Positions 47,572 to 59,049 of a stretch of DNA of 64,000 nucleotides are shown piece by piece. The notes beneath the pieces were generated by a model that was not told the origin of the DNA, searched no databases, and saw only the letters and a program-made list of their open reading frames with translations. A program made the position numbers and the translations under genes. The first letter of the stretch is position 1, and every line of letters begins with the position of its first letter. The stretch is from NCBI RefSeq assembly GCF_000014565.1, contig NC_008268.1, forward strand, positions 6,948,501 through 7,012,500, in the 5' to 3' direction. The DNA comes from Rhodococcus jostii RHA1. GTDB taxonomy: Bacteria > Actinomycetota > Actinomycetes > Mycobacteriales > Mycobacteriaceae.

Positions 47572-48984
47572 ATGGCGGAGAAAGCACGCACCCTGGCAGA
47601 GAAGGTGTGGGACGACCACGTCGTGGTCCGGGGTGAGGGAGACAACCCCGACCTCATCTACATCGATCTGCATCTCGTTCACGAAGTGACGAGTCCGCAG
47701 GCATTCGACGGACTTCGGCTGGCGGGGCGCCCGCTGCGCCGGCCCGACCTGACGATTGCCACGGAGGACCACAACGTCCCCACCGTCGACATCGACAAGC
47801 CGATCGCCGACCCCGTCTCCAAGACTCAGGTGGACACGCTGCGGCGCAACTGTGAGGAATTCGGTGTCCGGCTGCACCCGATGGGAAACATCGACCAGGG
47901 CATCGTCCACGTCGTCGGACCCCAGCTGGGTCTCACCCAGCCCGGCATGACCGTGGTGTGCGGTGACAGCCACACGTCCACCCACGGCGCCTTCGGCGCG
48001 CTCGCGATGGGCATCGGCACCAGTGAGGTCGAACACGTCATGGCGACGCAGACGTTGTCGTTGCGTCCTTTCCGGACGATGGCGATCACCGTGGACGGCG
48101 AATTGCCCGACGGCGTGACGAGTAAAGATCTCATTTTGGCCGTCATCGCGAAGATCGGAACGGGCGGAGGCCAGGGCTACGTCCTGGAGTACCGCGGCGA
48201 AGCGATCCGGAAGATGTCGATGGAAGCGCGGATGACCGTCTGCAACATGTCCATCGAGGCGGGTGCGCGGGCAGGCATGATCGCCCCCGACGAGATCACC
48301 TACGAATTCATCAAGGGACGTCCCCACGCGCCGAAGGGCGCCGACTGGGACGCCGCGGTGGAGGCCTGGGAGCAGTTGAAGACCGACGAGGGTGCGGTTT
48401 TCGACAACGAGGTCCACATCGACGCGAGTTCCCTGACGCCGTTCGTGACCTGGGGCACCAACCCGGGGCAGGGGCTGCCGCTCGGCGAGGCCGTGCCGAA
48501 TCCGGCCGAGATCGTGGACGAGAGCGAGCGTCACGCCGCGGAGAAGGCGTTGACCTACATGGGTCTCGAAGCCGGAACTCCGTTGCGTGAGGTGGCGATC
48601 GACACAGTTTTCGTGGGTTCGTGCACCAACGGTCGGATCGAGGATCTGCGGGCCGTGGCCGACGTGTTGCGTGGCCGCCACGTCGCCGACGGGGTCCGGA
48701 TGCTGATCGTGCCGGGCTCGATGCGCGTTCGTGCGCAGGCCGAAAAGGAGGGTCTCGGCGAGATCTTCACCGCCGCGGGCGCCGAATGGCGGCAGGCGGG
48801 GTGCTCGATGTGCCTCGGGATGAACCCGGATCAGCTCGCGCCCGGCGAGCGTTCGGCCTCCACGTCCAACCGCAATTTCGAAGGCCGTCAAGGCAAGGGC
48901 GGCCGGACTCACCTGGTTTCGCCGCTGGTCGCCGCCGCGACCGCAGTCCGGGGAACACTGTCCGCGCCGACAGATCTGGCCTAG
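47572..48984 (+). CDS. leuC: 3-isopropylmalate dehydratase large subunit
   Basis: 470 residues, aconitase family. [12 protein letters not shown] opens the protein, [14 protein letters not shown] and [18 protein letters not shown] are conserved, and the 4Fe-4S ligands are Cys in [12 protein letters not shown] and the pair in GCSMCLGMN. It isomerises 2- to 3-isopropylmalate together with LeuD. ATG 47572 was chosen from an AGAGG RBS 8 bases upstream and from family length. An upstream GTG (47482) would add 30 unconserved residues. It is the first gene of leuCD, divergent from the IclR regulator. Confidence 0.95.
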   Translation: MAEKARTLAEKVWDDHVVVRGEGDNPDLIYIDLHLVHEVTSPQAFDGLRLAGRPLRRPDLTIATEDHNVPTVDIDKPIADPVSKTQVDTLRRNCEEFGVRLHPMGNIDQGIVHVVGPQLGLTQPGMTVVCGDSHTSTHGAFGALAMGIGTSEVEHVMATQTLSLRPFRTMAITVDGELPDGVTSKDLILAVIAKIGTGGGQGYVLEYRGEAIRKMSMEARMTVCNMSIEAGARAGMIAPDEITYEFIKGRPHAPKGADWDAAVEAWEQLKTDEGAVFDNEVHIDASSLTPFVTWGTNPGQGLPLGEAVPNPAEIVDESERHAAEKALTYMGLEAGTPLREVAIDTVFVGSCTNGRIEDLRAVADVLRGRHVADGVRMLIVPGSMRVRAQAEKEGLGEIFTAAGAEWRQAGCSMCLGMNPDQLAPGERSASTSNRNFEGRQGKGGRTHLVSPLVAAATAVRGTLSAPTDLA

Positions 48985-49011
48985 GACCCAAGGAATTTAG
49001 GAGATTTTTCG

Positions 49012-49620
49012 ATGGAATCCTTTAGCACACACAAAGGTATCGGCGTTCCGCTGCGGCGATCCAACGTGGACACGGACCAGATCATTCCGGCGGTCTACCT
49101 GAAACGAGTGACCCGCACCGGTTTCGAGGACGGTCTGTTCGCCGCGTGGCGGAACGATCCGAACTTCGTTCTGAACGTCGCCCCGTACGACAAGGGCAGC
49201 GTTCTGGTGGCCGGGCCCGATTTCGGCACGGGCTCCTCCCGCGAGCACGCCGTGTGGGCGCTATCCGACTTCGGATTTCGGGTCGTGATCGCGTCTCGCT
49301 TCGCCGACATCTTCCGGGGGAACGCCGGCAAGGCCGGTCTGCTGGCCGCTCAGGTGGCCCAGTCGGACGTCGAACTGCTCTGGAAGTTGCTCGACGAGCA
49401 ACCCGGTCTCGAATTGATTGTCGACCTCGAGAACAAGACTGTGACGGCCGGAACCACCGTGGTGCCCTTTGCGATTGATGACTACACGCGGTGGCGTCTG
49501 ATCGAGGGTCTGGACGACATCGGATTGACATTACGGCAGGTAGAAGCCATTTCCGAGTTCGAAAAGTCAAGGCCTTCTTGGAAACCTGCGACTCTTCCGG
49601 AGCCCACTCCTGCCGACTGA
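49012..49620 (+). CDS. leuD: 3-isopropylmalate dehydratase small subunit
   Basis: 202 residues. The swivelling-domain motif is [18 protein letters not shown] with [16 protein letters not shown], and [14 protein letters not shown] is the substrate-binding loop of aconitase-family small subunits. It pairs with LeuC, which is 27 bases upstream. ATG 49012 has a TTAGGAG RBS. It is followed by a region without an obvious hairpin before hupB. Confidence 0.96.
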   Translation: MESFSTHKGIGVPLRRSNVDTDQIIPAVYLKRVTRTGFEDGLFAAWRNDPNFVLNVAPYDKGSVLVAGPDFGTGSSREHAVWALSDFGFRVVIASRFADIFRGNAGKAGLLAAQVAQSDVELLWKLLDEQPGLELIVDLENKTVTAGTTVVPFAIDDYTRWRLIEGLDDIGLTLRQVEAISEFEKSRPSWKPATLPEPTPAD

Positions 49621-49778
49621 AAGTTGGAATAGGAGCCCTGTCTGCCAGATAATAAGTTCCTGAGAATGGTGCCGCGTTGTATGAGAATTGGCGTGGCACA
49701 TAGACTCCTGCGGTATTCAGGTTTACCGTAGTTCGTAGTCGGTCCGATGATGGACCATTAGTTCGCGGAGGAATTTCA

Positions 49779-50471
49779 ATGAATAAGGCAGAGCTCATCG
49801 ATGTTCTGACCGAGAAACTGGGCACGGACAGGCGCACGGCAACGGAAGCTGTCGAGCATGTCGTGGACACGATCGTCCGGGCAGTGCACCGCGGCGACAG
49901 CGTGACCATCACCGGTTTCGGCGTCTTCGAGCAGCGTCGTCGCGCAGCACGTGTCGCACGCAACCCGCGCACGGGTGAGACCGTCAAGGTCAAGCCGACG
50001 TCGGTGCCGGCGTTCCGTCCGGGCGCTCAGTTCAAGGCGGTTATCGCTGGCGGCCAGAAGCTTCCGGCCACCGGTCCGGCAGTCAAGCGCGGCGCAGCGG
50101 CGCCCGCCACCAAGGCTGCCGCCAAGAAGGCTGCTGCAAAGAAGACGGCTGCCAAGAAGACCGCAGCCAAGAAGGCGGCCCCGGCCAAGACCACGGCCGC
50201 GAAGAAGACCGCAGCCAAGAAGGCCCCGGCCAAGACCACGGCTGCGAAGAAGACCGTGGCGAAGAAGGTGGCTCCGGCCAAGACTGCAGCCAAGAAGACT
50301 GCAGCCAAGAAGGCCCCGGCCAAGACCACGGCTGCGAAGAAGACCGTGGCGAAGAAGGTGGCTCCGGCCAAGACTGCAGCCAAGAAGACTGCAGCCAAGA
50401 AGGCTCCGGCCAAGACCACGGCTGCCAAGAAGACCGCAGCAAAGAAGGCTCCCGCGAAGCGCGCCAAGTAA
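49779..50471 (+). CDS. hupB: HU-family nucleoid protein with Lys/Ala-rich C-terminal tail
   Basis: 230 residues. The HU domain (1-90) contains the DNA-binding beta arm, with [20 protein letters not shown] and [18 protein letters not shown]. The C-terminal 140 residues are PAKT/AAKK repeats, like eukaryotic linker histone tails and typical of mycobacterial HupB. It compacts DNA and is reported in mycobacteria to influence iron and stress genes. The tail contains two identical 30-residue copies because the DNA carries a perfect 90-base tandem duplication (50211-50404). CGGAGGA precedes ATG 49779. Confidence 0.96.
   Translation: MNKAELIDVLTEKLGTDRRTATEAVEHVVDTIVRAVHRGDSVTITGFGVFEQRRRAARVARNPRTGETVKVKPTSVPAFRPGAQFKAVIAGGQKLPATGPAVKRGAAAPATKAAAKKAAAKKTAAKKTAAKKAAPAKTTAAKKTAAKKAPAKTTAAKKTVAKKVAPAKTAAKKTAAKKAPAKTTAAKKTVAKKVAPAKTAAKKTAAKKAPAKTTAAKKTAAKKAPAKRAK
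50211..50404. repeat. 90-base perfect tandem duplication inside hupB
   Basis: Bases 50221-50310 and 50311-50400 are identical, and the period-90 identity extends from 50211 to 50404. The unit keeps frame (30 residues of the PAKTTAAKK type). Exact identity at third positions shows a recent duplication. Confidence 0.95.
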
Positions 50472-50493
50472 TACAGCGCACACGGGACTGCCC

Positions 50494-50540
50494 GAACACT
50501 GACAGGCGCCGACCCTGGGGGTTGGCGCCTGTCAGTGTTC
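50494..50540. terminator. Bidirectional hairpin between hupB and mutT1
   Basis: A 22-bp stem (50494-50515 with 50519-50540) with one G-U pair and loop TGG, between the convergent hupB and mutT1 genes. Confidence 0.85.
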
Positions 50541-50574
50541 TCCTGGCCTCCCGGTGAACTCCGGCCGGTAGGGC

Positions 50575-51510
50575 TCAGTCCTTCCGAGTGGGAGGCAGCG
50601 GACTGTCGATGTGATCGGCGGCGATGAGTTTGCCGCCGGACAGCGAAAGCACCCAGGTGCTCGCCTTCCTGTTCCGCGCCGGGGGAAGTGTGATGCCGTC
50701 GTTCTCCGCCCACCAGTCGAGCAGATCGGGAATGACGCCTCCCTGACTGCAGATCACCTGAACTCCGCCGAGAGCGGCGATCTTACGGACCCTCGTGCGG
50801 GTGGCCACCGGGTCGGCGGTGTAACTCTCCTCGGACAGCAGCGGATCCAACCGGACGGTCGTGTCCAGCGCGCGCGCCAGCGGCTCGACCGTCTGTGTGC
50901 ACCGCGTCCGGTCGGCGGACGTGATGACGGTGGCCCCGAACGCTTCGAGCTGCGGGACGAGCGCCTCGGCCTGGTGTAGGCCGTTCGTATCCAGGGGCCG
51001 GGTGGTGTCGTCGCCCTTGTACCGCTTCCGGCTTCCAGCCTTGGCGTGCCGGACCAGGAGCACGGTCGCGGTGTCGGGTGGCTGGGCCGTGAATCGGCGG
51101 AGCATCTTGCGATCCATGGGATACGACAGTTGATCGGCCACCTCGGATACGGGAAGCCACCGCATCTCGTCCACTTCGCTGTTGGAGACGAATTCACCGG
51201 CGCGGGCTTCTGCCGCCCAGTACTCGACTCGTTTCAATCGGCGGTGGCCCGGAATCGGATATGTCAACGCGCCCAGATGCCGGCCGAGGCGCCCGCGAAT
51301 ACCCGTCTCTTCTTCCACCTCACGCAGTGCGGCCACCACGGCGGTCTCTCCGGGGTCGAGCTTTCCCTTCGGAAATGACCAGTCCTCGTATTTGGGCCGG
51401 TGAATGAGCGCGATCTCGATCTCGTCGGGATTGCCGGGAGACTTTCGCCACAGCACTGCCCCAGCAGCGAAGATATTGGCTTTGACCGGTTTGCCGGGTG
51501 AACTGCTCAC
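50575..51510 (-). CDS. mutT1: MutT1: Nudix hydrolase fused to histidine phosphatase domain
   Basis: 311 residues with two domains. The Nudix box GKLDPGETAVVAALREVEEE (49-68) continuing to TGI is complete. From about 148 there is a histidine-phosphatase domain with the LLVRHAKAG motif (Arg154-His155) and a second His region near RCTQTVEPL. In mycobacteria MutT1 hydrolyses 8-oxo-GTP/dGTP and diadenosine polyphosphates, with the phosphatase domain removing further phosphates. GTG 51510 has AAGGAACT upstream. It is 34 bases downstream of ppk on the same strand, so ppk-mutT1 form an operon. Confidence 0.95.
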   Translation of the reverse strand: MSSSPGKPVKANIFAAGAVLWRKSPGNPDEIEIALIHRPKYEDWSFPKGKLDPGETAVVAALREVEEETGIRGRLGRHLGALTYPIPGHRRLKRVEYWAAEARAGEFVSNSEVDEMRWLPVSEVADQLSYPMDRKMLRRFTAQPPDTATVLLVRHAKAGSRKRYKGDDTTRPLDTNGLHQAEALVPQLEAFGATVITSADRTRCTQTVEPLARALDTTVRLDPLLSEESYTADPVATRTRVRKIAALGGVQVICSQGGVIPDLLDWWAENDGITLPPARNRKASTWVLSLSGGKLIAADHIDSPLPPTRKD

Positions 51511-51544
51511 CGAGTTCCTTCCTTCTGCCGCGGACTCGCCGCGA

Positions 51545-53749
<2,205 letters not shown>

Positions 53750-53817
53750 TCCACGATCATCCCTCGAGAATTCGGCCGCCGACAATCGATGGGGCAAATT
53801 CACACGGCGCGCGCGGC

Positions 53818-54540
53818 CTACTCGTTTCCGCAGCGCGAGGGGTCGGTGTGTTCGAGAGCGTCGAGGGCGGCACGCGTCGCAGGTCCGACGCCGAGAGCCT
53901 GCGCGGCATCGAGATCGTCGGCGGTGTCGACGTCGGTTCGCAGACCGGGCCAGTGCCCGTCGAGGGGCCGCGCCCCGGACTCGAGATGCCGCTTCGCCGA
54001 TCCCGGTCCGAACCGGGGATCGAGCGGAATCTCCGGGTCGCAGGAGAACAGTGCGGCGGTTCCGGTGCCGTGATGATCGACGACGACCGACCTGCCACCG
54101 GTTCTCGCCGCGGCGAGTGCTTCACCGAATTCGCCTCCGCGCAGAGACGGAAGGTCGGCCTGCAGTGCGACGACGTCGACTCCGCGCTCGTTGCGGCGGA
54201 CGTGCTCGGCCGCCGCCGACAGCGCCGCATTGAGGCTGTGCTCGGTGCCGCCCTCGTCCGGCCGATCCTCGGCGGAAACGGGTGCGGGGTCGGCGTAGAC
54301 GTGCGCGCCGACACTGCGCGCGAGCCGCGCCACCGCGGGATCCGGCGTGACCACGGTGACACCGACGACTGTCGCGACGTCGCTGACGACGGCCAGGGTG
54401 TCGCGCAGCATCGACAGGACCAGTCCGGTGCGGTCGGCCGTGTCGAAGACACTCGACAGCCGCGTCTTGGCCGCGTGGAGTTCCTTCACCGCGACGAGAA
54501 CGTGCGCGCGCGGCGCCACGGATCGGGTCGCTGTGCTCAT
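53818..54540 (-). CDS. fbiD: Phosphoenolpyruvate/2-phospholactate guanylyltransferase (F420 synthesis)
   Basis: 240 residues. The nucleotidyltransferase core begins [20 protein letters not shown] with the KxLxxAKxRL loop, and [16 protein letters not shown] is the metal-binding region (quoted as [14 protein letters not shown]). [17 protein letters not shown] and FGPGSAKRH complete the CofC/FbiD pattern. It activates phosphoenolpyruvate (or 2-phospho-L-lactate) with GTP to start coenzyme F420 side-chain assembly. The start ATG 54540. It is divergent from gpsA and downstream-facing toward ppk. By synteny it is Rv2983, for which the FbiD assignment is established in mycobacteria. Confidence 0.9.
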   Translation of the reverse strand: MSTATRSVAPRAHVLVAVKELHAAKTRLSSVFDTADRTGLVLSMLRDTLAVVSDVATVVGVTVVTPDPAVARLARSVGAHVYADPAPVSAEDRPDEGGTEHSLNAALSAAAEHVRRNERGVDVVALQADLPSLRGGEFGEALAAARTGGRSVVVDHHGTGTAALFSCDPEIPLDPRFGPGSAKRHLESGARPLDGHWPGLRTDVDTADDLDAAQALGVGPATRAALDALEHTDPSRCGNE

Positions 54541-54689
54541 GCGGATATCTTGCCAGCCCGCGCGGGGCGGTGCTCCGGACGCCCGGTCGCGGCTGAGCAG
54601 CGAACGAGTTCGGTAGCGGGGCGGCGCCCGACCTCGGCATCGGCAATACTGTGGGCGACGCATCGGGTAACGAACGACGAGGGGGCTGT

Positions 54690-55688
54690 GTGAGCAAGGC
54701 TGCGGTACTGGGAGCGGGTTCATGGGGGACTGCATTTGCGAAGGTCCTGGCCGATGCCGGGACCGATGTCACCATGTGGGCGCGACGCGCTGAGGTCGCC
54801 GAATCGATCGTGTCGCGGCACGAGAACGCGGACTACCTGCCGGGCATCGCCCTGCCTCCGTCGTTGACCGCCACCGACGACGCGCGGGCCGCACTCGACG
54901 GCGCCGACATCGTCGTCCTCGCGGTGCCGTCGCAGTCCCTGCGCGACAATCTGCAGGTCTGGAGTCCGATGATCCCCGAGGACGCCACCCTGCTGAGCCT
55001 CGCCAAGGGCATCGAAACCGGCACCCTCATGCGGATGAGTCAGGTGATCATCCAGGTCACCGGCGCAGACCCGGGGCGTGTCGCCGTGCTGTCCGGGCCC
55101 AATCTGGCCCGGGAGATCGCGATCGGTCAACCGGCGGCGACGGTCGTCGCGTGCACGGATTCGACGCGGGCACTGGAACTGCAGAAGGCCTCGGCCACCG
55201 GATACTTCCGTCCGTACACGAATTCGGACGTCATCGGGTGTGAGATCGGTGGCGCCTGCAAGAACGTCATCGCCCTCGCCTGCGGTATGGCATCGGGAAT
55301 CGGTCTGGGAGAGAACACGATTGCGAGCATCATCACTCGTGGTCTCGCCGAGATCATCCGGCTGGGAGTGGCCCTCGGTGCGAAACCTGCCACCCTCGCG
55401 GGTCTCGCGGGAGTGGGCGATCTGGTTGCGACGTGCACGTCGCCCCTGTCGCGCAATCGGTCGTTCGGTGAACGCCTCGGTCAGGGTGGTTCGATCGAGA
55501 GTGCCCAGGCGGCTACTCACGGTCAGGTCGCCGAGGGTGTGAAATCGTGCTCGTCCGTGCGGGCTCTCGCGGCCAGTTACGACGTCGAGATGCCGCTGAC
55601 CGATGCCGTGCACCGGGTGTGCCACGAGGGCGTCGTGGTGCAGGACGCGATCGGTCAGCTGCTCGGCCGTCGCACGAAGCCGGAGTGA
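54690..55688 (+). CDS. gpsA: Glycerol-3-phosphate dehydrogenase [NAD(P)+]
   Basis: 332 residues. The Rossmann loop is [15 protein letters not shown] (6-20), and the catalytic Lys191 is in [31 protein letters not shown] is the conserved C-terminal block. It makes sn-glycerol 3-phosphate for phospholipids. GTG 54690 has GAGGGGG upstream. The next gene begins 4 bases after the stop, suggesting an operon. By synteny it is Rv2982c (gpdA2). Confidence 0.95.
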
Positions 55689-55692
55689 GCTC

Positions 55693-56817
55693 GTGAGTGG
55701 TGATTCCACCCGCTGCGTCAAAGCCGTTGCCGCAGAAAATGTTCCCGGCTCGCCGATGCAGAGGGGGCCGGTTTTCGCGGCGCCGTATCAGCTGAGCGCG
55801 GACGAGGGAACCGAGTCCGACACCTACGCGCGTGCCTCCAATCCGGGCTGGCGCGACCTCGAATCGGCGCTGGCGACACTCGAAGGCGCCGCGGGCGCGC
55901 TCGTCGTCGGCTCCGGGATGTCGGCGGTCACCGTCGTGCTGAGGAGTCTGCTCACCGCCGGCGACACCGTGGTCGTTCCGTCCGACGGCTACTACCAGGT
56001 GCGCGCGTACGCGCGGGAGCGCCTGGAGCCGATGGGCATCACCGTGCACGAACTGAGGACCGCCGACATGGCCGGCGAGGCGGCCGCCGCACTGCTGGCG
56101 TCCGCCGAGGGGACGACGGTGGTGGTGGCCGAGACTCCGGCCAACCCCTCCCTCGACGTGGTGGATCTACGCGCCGTGTCCGAGCAGTGCGCGAACGCGG
56201 GCGCCGTTCTCGTGGTGGACAACACGACCGCCACCCCGCTCGGCCAGCAACCGCTCGAACTCGGTGCCGACGTGGTAGTCGCTAGTGGCACAAAGGCTTT
56301 GAGCGGTCACAGTGATCTCCTCATGGGATACATCGCCGCGTCGGACGCCGACTTCCTGGCCGGGATGGAACGCGAGAGGGCCCTGTCGGGCACGGTGCTG
56401 GGGCCGTTCGAGACGTGGCTCGCCCACCGGAGTCTCGGGACGGCCGGTCTGCGTTTCGAGCGTCAGTGCGCCAACGCCCTTGCCGTGGCGGTCTTGCTCG
56501 AGTCACACCCGGCGGCCCACCGCGTCCGGTATCCGGGTCTGCCCGGAGATCCTGCGCACGCCGTCGCCGCCGGTCAGATGCGTCGATTCGGCGGGCTGGT
56601 GAGCTTCGAGGTGGACTCCGCCGAACAGTTCCACCGACTCGTGGCCGGAAGTGAACTCCTCGTGCCCGCGACGAGCTTCGGTGGCATCCACACCAGCGCC
56701 GACCGCCGGGCCCGGTGGGGAGACCCGGTACCCGACGGGTTCGTGCGGATCTCGTGCGGAATCGAGGACACCGAAGACCTCGTCGCCGATCTCGAGCAGG
56801 CCCTGTCCGCATTGTGA
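55693..56817 (+). CDS. Cys/Met-metabolism PLP enzyme (cystathionine gamma-lyase/synthase type)
   Basis: 374 residues, a fold-type I PLP enzyme. YARASNPGWRDLESALATLEGA matches the family start (quoted as YARASNPGWRDLE), VVDNTTATPLGQQPLELGAD holds the phosphate and Asp, and Lys201 in VASGTKALSGHSD binds PLP. GPFETWLAHRSLGTAGLR and LLVPATSFGG follow. Candidates are cystathionine gamma-lyase, gamma-synthase or a related lyase. The C-terminal and substrate-specific residues do not let me choose. It begins 4 bases after gpsA, with a GGAGTGAG RBS. Confidence 0.88.
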   Translation: MSGDSTRCVKAVAAENVPGSPMQRGPVFAAPYQLSADEGTESDTYARASNPGWRDLESALATLEGAAGALVVGSGMSAVTVVLRSLLTAGDTVVVPSDGYYQVRAYARERLEPMGITVHELRTADMAGEAAAALLASAEGTTVVVAETPANPSLDVVDLRAVSEQCANAGAVLVVDNTTATPLGQQPLELGADVVVASGTKALSGHSDLLMGYIAASDADFLAGMERERALSGTVLGPFETWLAHRSLGTAGLRFERQCANALAVAVLLESHPAAHRVRYPGLPGDPAHAVAAGQMRRFGGLVSFEVDSAEQFHRLVAGSELLVPATSFGGIHTSADRRARWGDPVPDGFVRISCGIEDTEDLVADLEQALSAL

Positions 56818-56896
56818 GTGCAGGGCTCGACGTGTCGTGAGGTCGGCGAAGGAAATATGAGGAGAGGTGGGTGCGGTGAGCGTGTCGCGGCGACGG

Positions 56897-56902
56897 TACG
56901 GT
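56897..56902 (+). promoter_or_regulatory. -10 box (TACGGT) of leaderless ddl mRNA
   Basis: TACGGT is 7 bases before GTG 56910, with no RBS. Confidence 0.45.
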
Positions 56903-56909
56903 TTGTGTC

Positions 56910-58016
56910 GTGAGTAAACCGCGTACCCGGGTAGCCGTCATCTTCGGTGGCCGCAGCAACGAGCATTCCGTGTCCTGTGTGTCGGCCGGAAGCGTCCTGA
57001 GGAACCTCGACCCGGAACGGTACGAGGTGGTGCCGATCGGCATCACCACCGAGGGCTCGTGGGTCCTCGGCTCCACCGACCCCGAAACGCTGTCCATCCG
57101 CGGCCGGGCACTGCCCAGCGTCGATGCCGACGGGTCCGCACTGGCCCTCACCGCCGACCCGACACGGTCCGGCGACCTCGTCGCCCTCGACGACGGCGAA
57201 GCGGGCAAGATCCTGGCCTCGGTCGACGTCGTCTTTCCCGTCCTGCACGGCGCCTATGGCGAGGACGGCACGATCCAAGGCCTGCTCGAACTCGCAGGTG
57301 TCCCGTACGTCGGTCCCGGCGTACTCGCCAGCGCTGCCGGTATGGACAAGGAATTCACGAAGAAGCTGCTCGCCGCGGAAGGCCTGCCCATCGGGTTCCA
57401 GGTCGTCCTGCGACCGGGCACCGCCACACTGACCGACGAACAGAAGTCCCGCCTCCACCTCCCGGTGTTCGTGAAGCCGGCCCGTGGCGGATCGTCGATT
57501 GGTATCACCCGGGTGGCCGAGTGGGCCGCGCTCGACGACGCCATCGCCCACGCCCGCCTGCACGACCCCAAGGTGATCGTCGAATCGGGGATCATCGGCC
57601 GCGAGGTCGAGTGTGGAGTCCTCGAGTTCCCGGACGGCGACGTGCGGGCCAGCGTCATCGCCGAGATCCGGATGCCGGAAGGCGCTGGCGACGACGAGGC
57701 GTTCTACGACTTCGACAGCAAATACCTCGATGACGTGTGCGAGTTCGACGTGCCCGCGAAACTCGACGAATCGGTCAGCGACGAGATCCGCGAACTCGCG
57801 GTGCGCGCGTTCTCCGCGCTCGACTGCCAGGGTCTCGCGCGGGTCGACTTCTTCGTGACCGAGGACGGCCCGGTGATCAACGAGATCAACACGATGCCGG
57901 GATTCACGTCGATCTCGATGTACCCGCGCATGTGGGGCGCGGTGGGCGTCGACTACGGCACCCTCGTCTCGACCCTGGTCGACACCGCCCTCGCGCGCGG
58001 CATCGGTCTGCGCTAG
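56910..58016 (+). CDS. ddl: D-alanine--D-alanine ligase
   Basis: 368 residues, ATP-grasp. [20 protein letters not shown] is the N-terminal signature. [29 protein letters not shown] and [20 protein letters not shown] give the substrate loop, ATP-binding Lys and the metal-binding Glu/Asn. It makes the D-Ala-D-Ala dipeptide of peptidoglycan, the target of D-cycloserine. The start GTG 56910 is set by the -10 box. It converges on the DUF3515 gene with 19 bases between. By synteny it is Rv2981c (ddlA). Confidence 0.96.
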   Translation: MSKPRTRVAVIFGGRSNEHSVSCVSAGSVLRNLDPERYEVVPIGITTEGSWVLGSTDPETLSIRGRALPSVDADGSALALTADPTRSGDLVALDDGEAGKILASVDVVFPVLHGAYGEDGTIQGLLELAGVPYVGPGVLASAAGMDKEFTKKLLAAEGLPIGFQVVLRPGTATLTDEQKSRLHLPVFVKPARGGSSIGITRVAEWAALDDAIAHARLHDPKVIVESGIIGREVECGVLEFPDGDVRASVIAEIRMPEGAGDDEAFYDFDSKYLDDVCEFDVPAKLDESVSDEIRELAVRAFSALDCQGLARVDFFVTEDGPVINEINTMPGFTSISMYPRMWGAVGVDYGTLVSTLVDTALARGIGLR

Positions 58017-58035
58017 AGAAACCGCGGTCCGGCGC

Positions 58036-58632
58036 TCAGGGATTCGCCACGGGCGCCGGATCGAGGGGCTTCTGCGGCAACGCCTGCGACACCGCGCCGG
58101 AAATGTCCTGAAGCGGCGTCGGTCCCACCCCGGTGGGAACCGTGAGTCCGATGTACACGCCGCGGTCGACGGCGAAATAGCTGCTCGCGTCGATTCCGGC
58201 GCTCGCACCCGAGATCTCGAACCACTGAACTCCGTCGATCACCTGCAGCGCCGAAGCCTGATCGAACTCCGCGGGACGGTCCAGACCGCAACGCAGGACG
58301 AGTGGTTCACCCTCGGCCGGCTGCCACGCCGCCGTCGCCTCGGGTGCGGGTTCGGTGAGCTCGGCGCGCGTGTAATCGCCCAGCGCGTCGGGGAGGCCCG
58401 CCATCAGGGTGGCGCACTCCGCGGAGCCGGATGCGGGTGCGGGCACGGGGCCCAGCGACACGGGTTCCTTCACCGGGTTCCGCCCGGCGAACACCGCCGC
58501 GACGACGATGCCGATGACCAGGGCCACGGGAAGCGCCACGGCCGTCGCGATGAGTGCGGGATTCCGCCGCTCCGCGGGGACCGGGTCGGAGTTGCCGGCG
58601 GGTGTGTTCTGTTCGGGTTCGAGGTCGGACAT
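58036..58632 (-). CDS. DUF3515 membrane-anchored protein
   Basis: 198 residues. A short cytosolic N-terminus (to about 22) precedes one membrane span (about 27-49, LIATAVALPVALVIGIVVAAVFAG), and the rest is outside the membrane. The C-terminal domain starts CATLMAGLPDALGDYTRAEL with LRCGLDRPAEFD and GVQWFEISG, the pattern of DUF3515. The paired cysteines probably form a disulfide. Function unknown. It begins 2 bases after the stand-alone AsnC-domain gene, so the two share one mRNA. By synteny it is Rv2980. Confidence 0.85.
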   Translation of the reverse strand: MSDLEPEQNTPAGNSDPVPAERRNPALIATAVALPVALVIGIVVAAVFAGRNPVKEPVSLGPVPAPASGSAECATLMAGLPDALGDYTRAELTEPAPEATAAWQPAEGEPLVLRCGLDRPAEFDQASALQVIDGVQWFEISGASAGIDASSYFAVDRGVYIGLTVPTGVGPTPLQDISGAVSQALPQKPLDPAPVANP

Positions 58633-58634
58633 GC

Positions 58635-58868
58635 TCAGTTCTTGTTCGCAGACTTTTCGGGGACGTCGCAGGTGAGGGTGCGGGTGATGCCGGAGACCTG
58701 ACGGATCTCCTTGACGACGGGAGCGACCTCGTCAGCGGACACCCGCACGATGACGTCGTACGGCCCGACCACGTCCTCGGCGGTCCGGACTCCGGTGATC
58801 TTCGCGATCTCGGTCGCGATCGCCGCAGCCTTGCCGACTTCGGTCTGGATCAGGATGAACGCTTGCAC
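58635..58868 (-). CDS. Stand-alone Lrp/AsnC ligand-binding (RAM) domain protein
   Basis: 77 residues. MQAFILIQTEVGKAAAIATE and AEDVVGPYDVIVRVSAD are the two halves of the AsnC_trans_reg/RAM ferredoxin-like fold that binds amino acids. There is no DNA-binding helix-turn-helix, so it may assemble as a ligand sensor or with an Lrp partner made elsewhere. The start is GTG 58868. It is the first gene, with the DUF3515 gene after 2 bases. Stand-alone RAM proteins are known but their targets are not obvious here. Confidence 0.85.
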   Translation of the reverse strand: MQAFILIQTEVGKAAAIATEIAKITGVRTAEDVVGPYDVIVRVSADEVAPVVKEIRQVSGITRTLTCDVPEKSANKN

Positions 58869-59038
58869 TCTCGCTACGGCCCTTCCCTGCTCCGCGCCGC
58901 ATCGATCTCGGTAGAGTCGCGGGTGCTTCGGCGCGCTGATCGGTCACGTGCCGAGAAGTCCCGGCAACAGCTAAAAGGTACCGCAGTCGCACATTCCGTC
59001 GACCGGACCCACAGCCGCTGCACGGGCCACCCGACACT

Positions 59039-59043
59039 GGAGG
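59039..59043 (+). promoter_or_regulatory. RBS (GGAGG) that decides the thiL start
   Basis: GGAGG ends 6 bases before ATC 59050. It is the only good Shine-Dalgarno near the gene, and the codon at the proper spacing is ATC. Confidence 0.75.
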
Positions 59044-59049
59044 CACACC

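Noticed and set aside
50100..50470. Repeats in hupB as a possible CRISPR-like array
   Set aside because: The repeats are in frame within a known Lys/Ala tail, have no spacers, and no cas genes are present.
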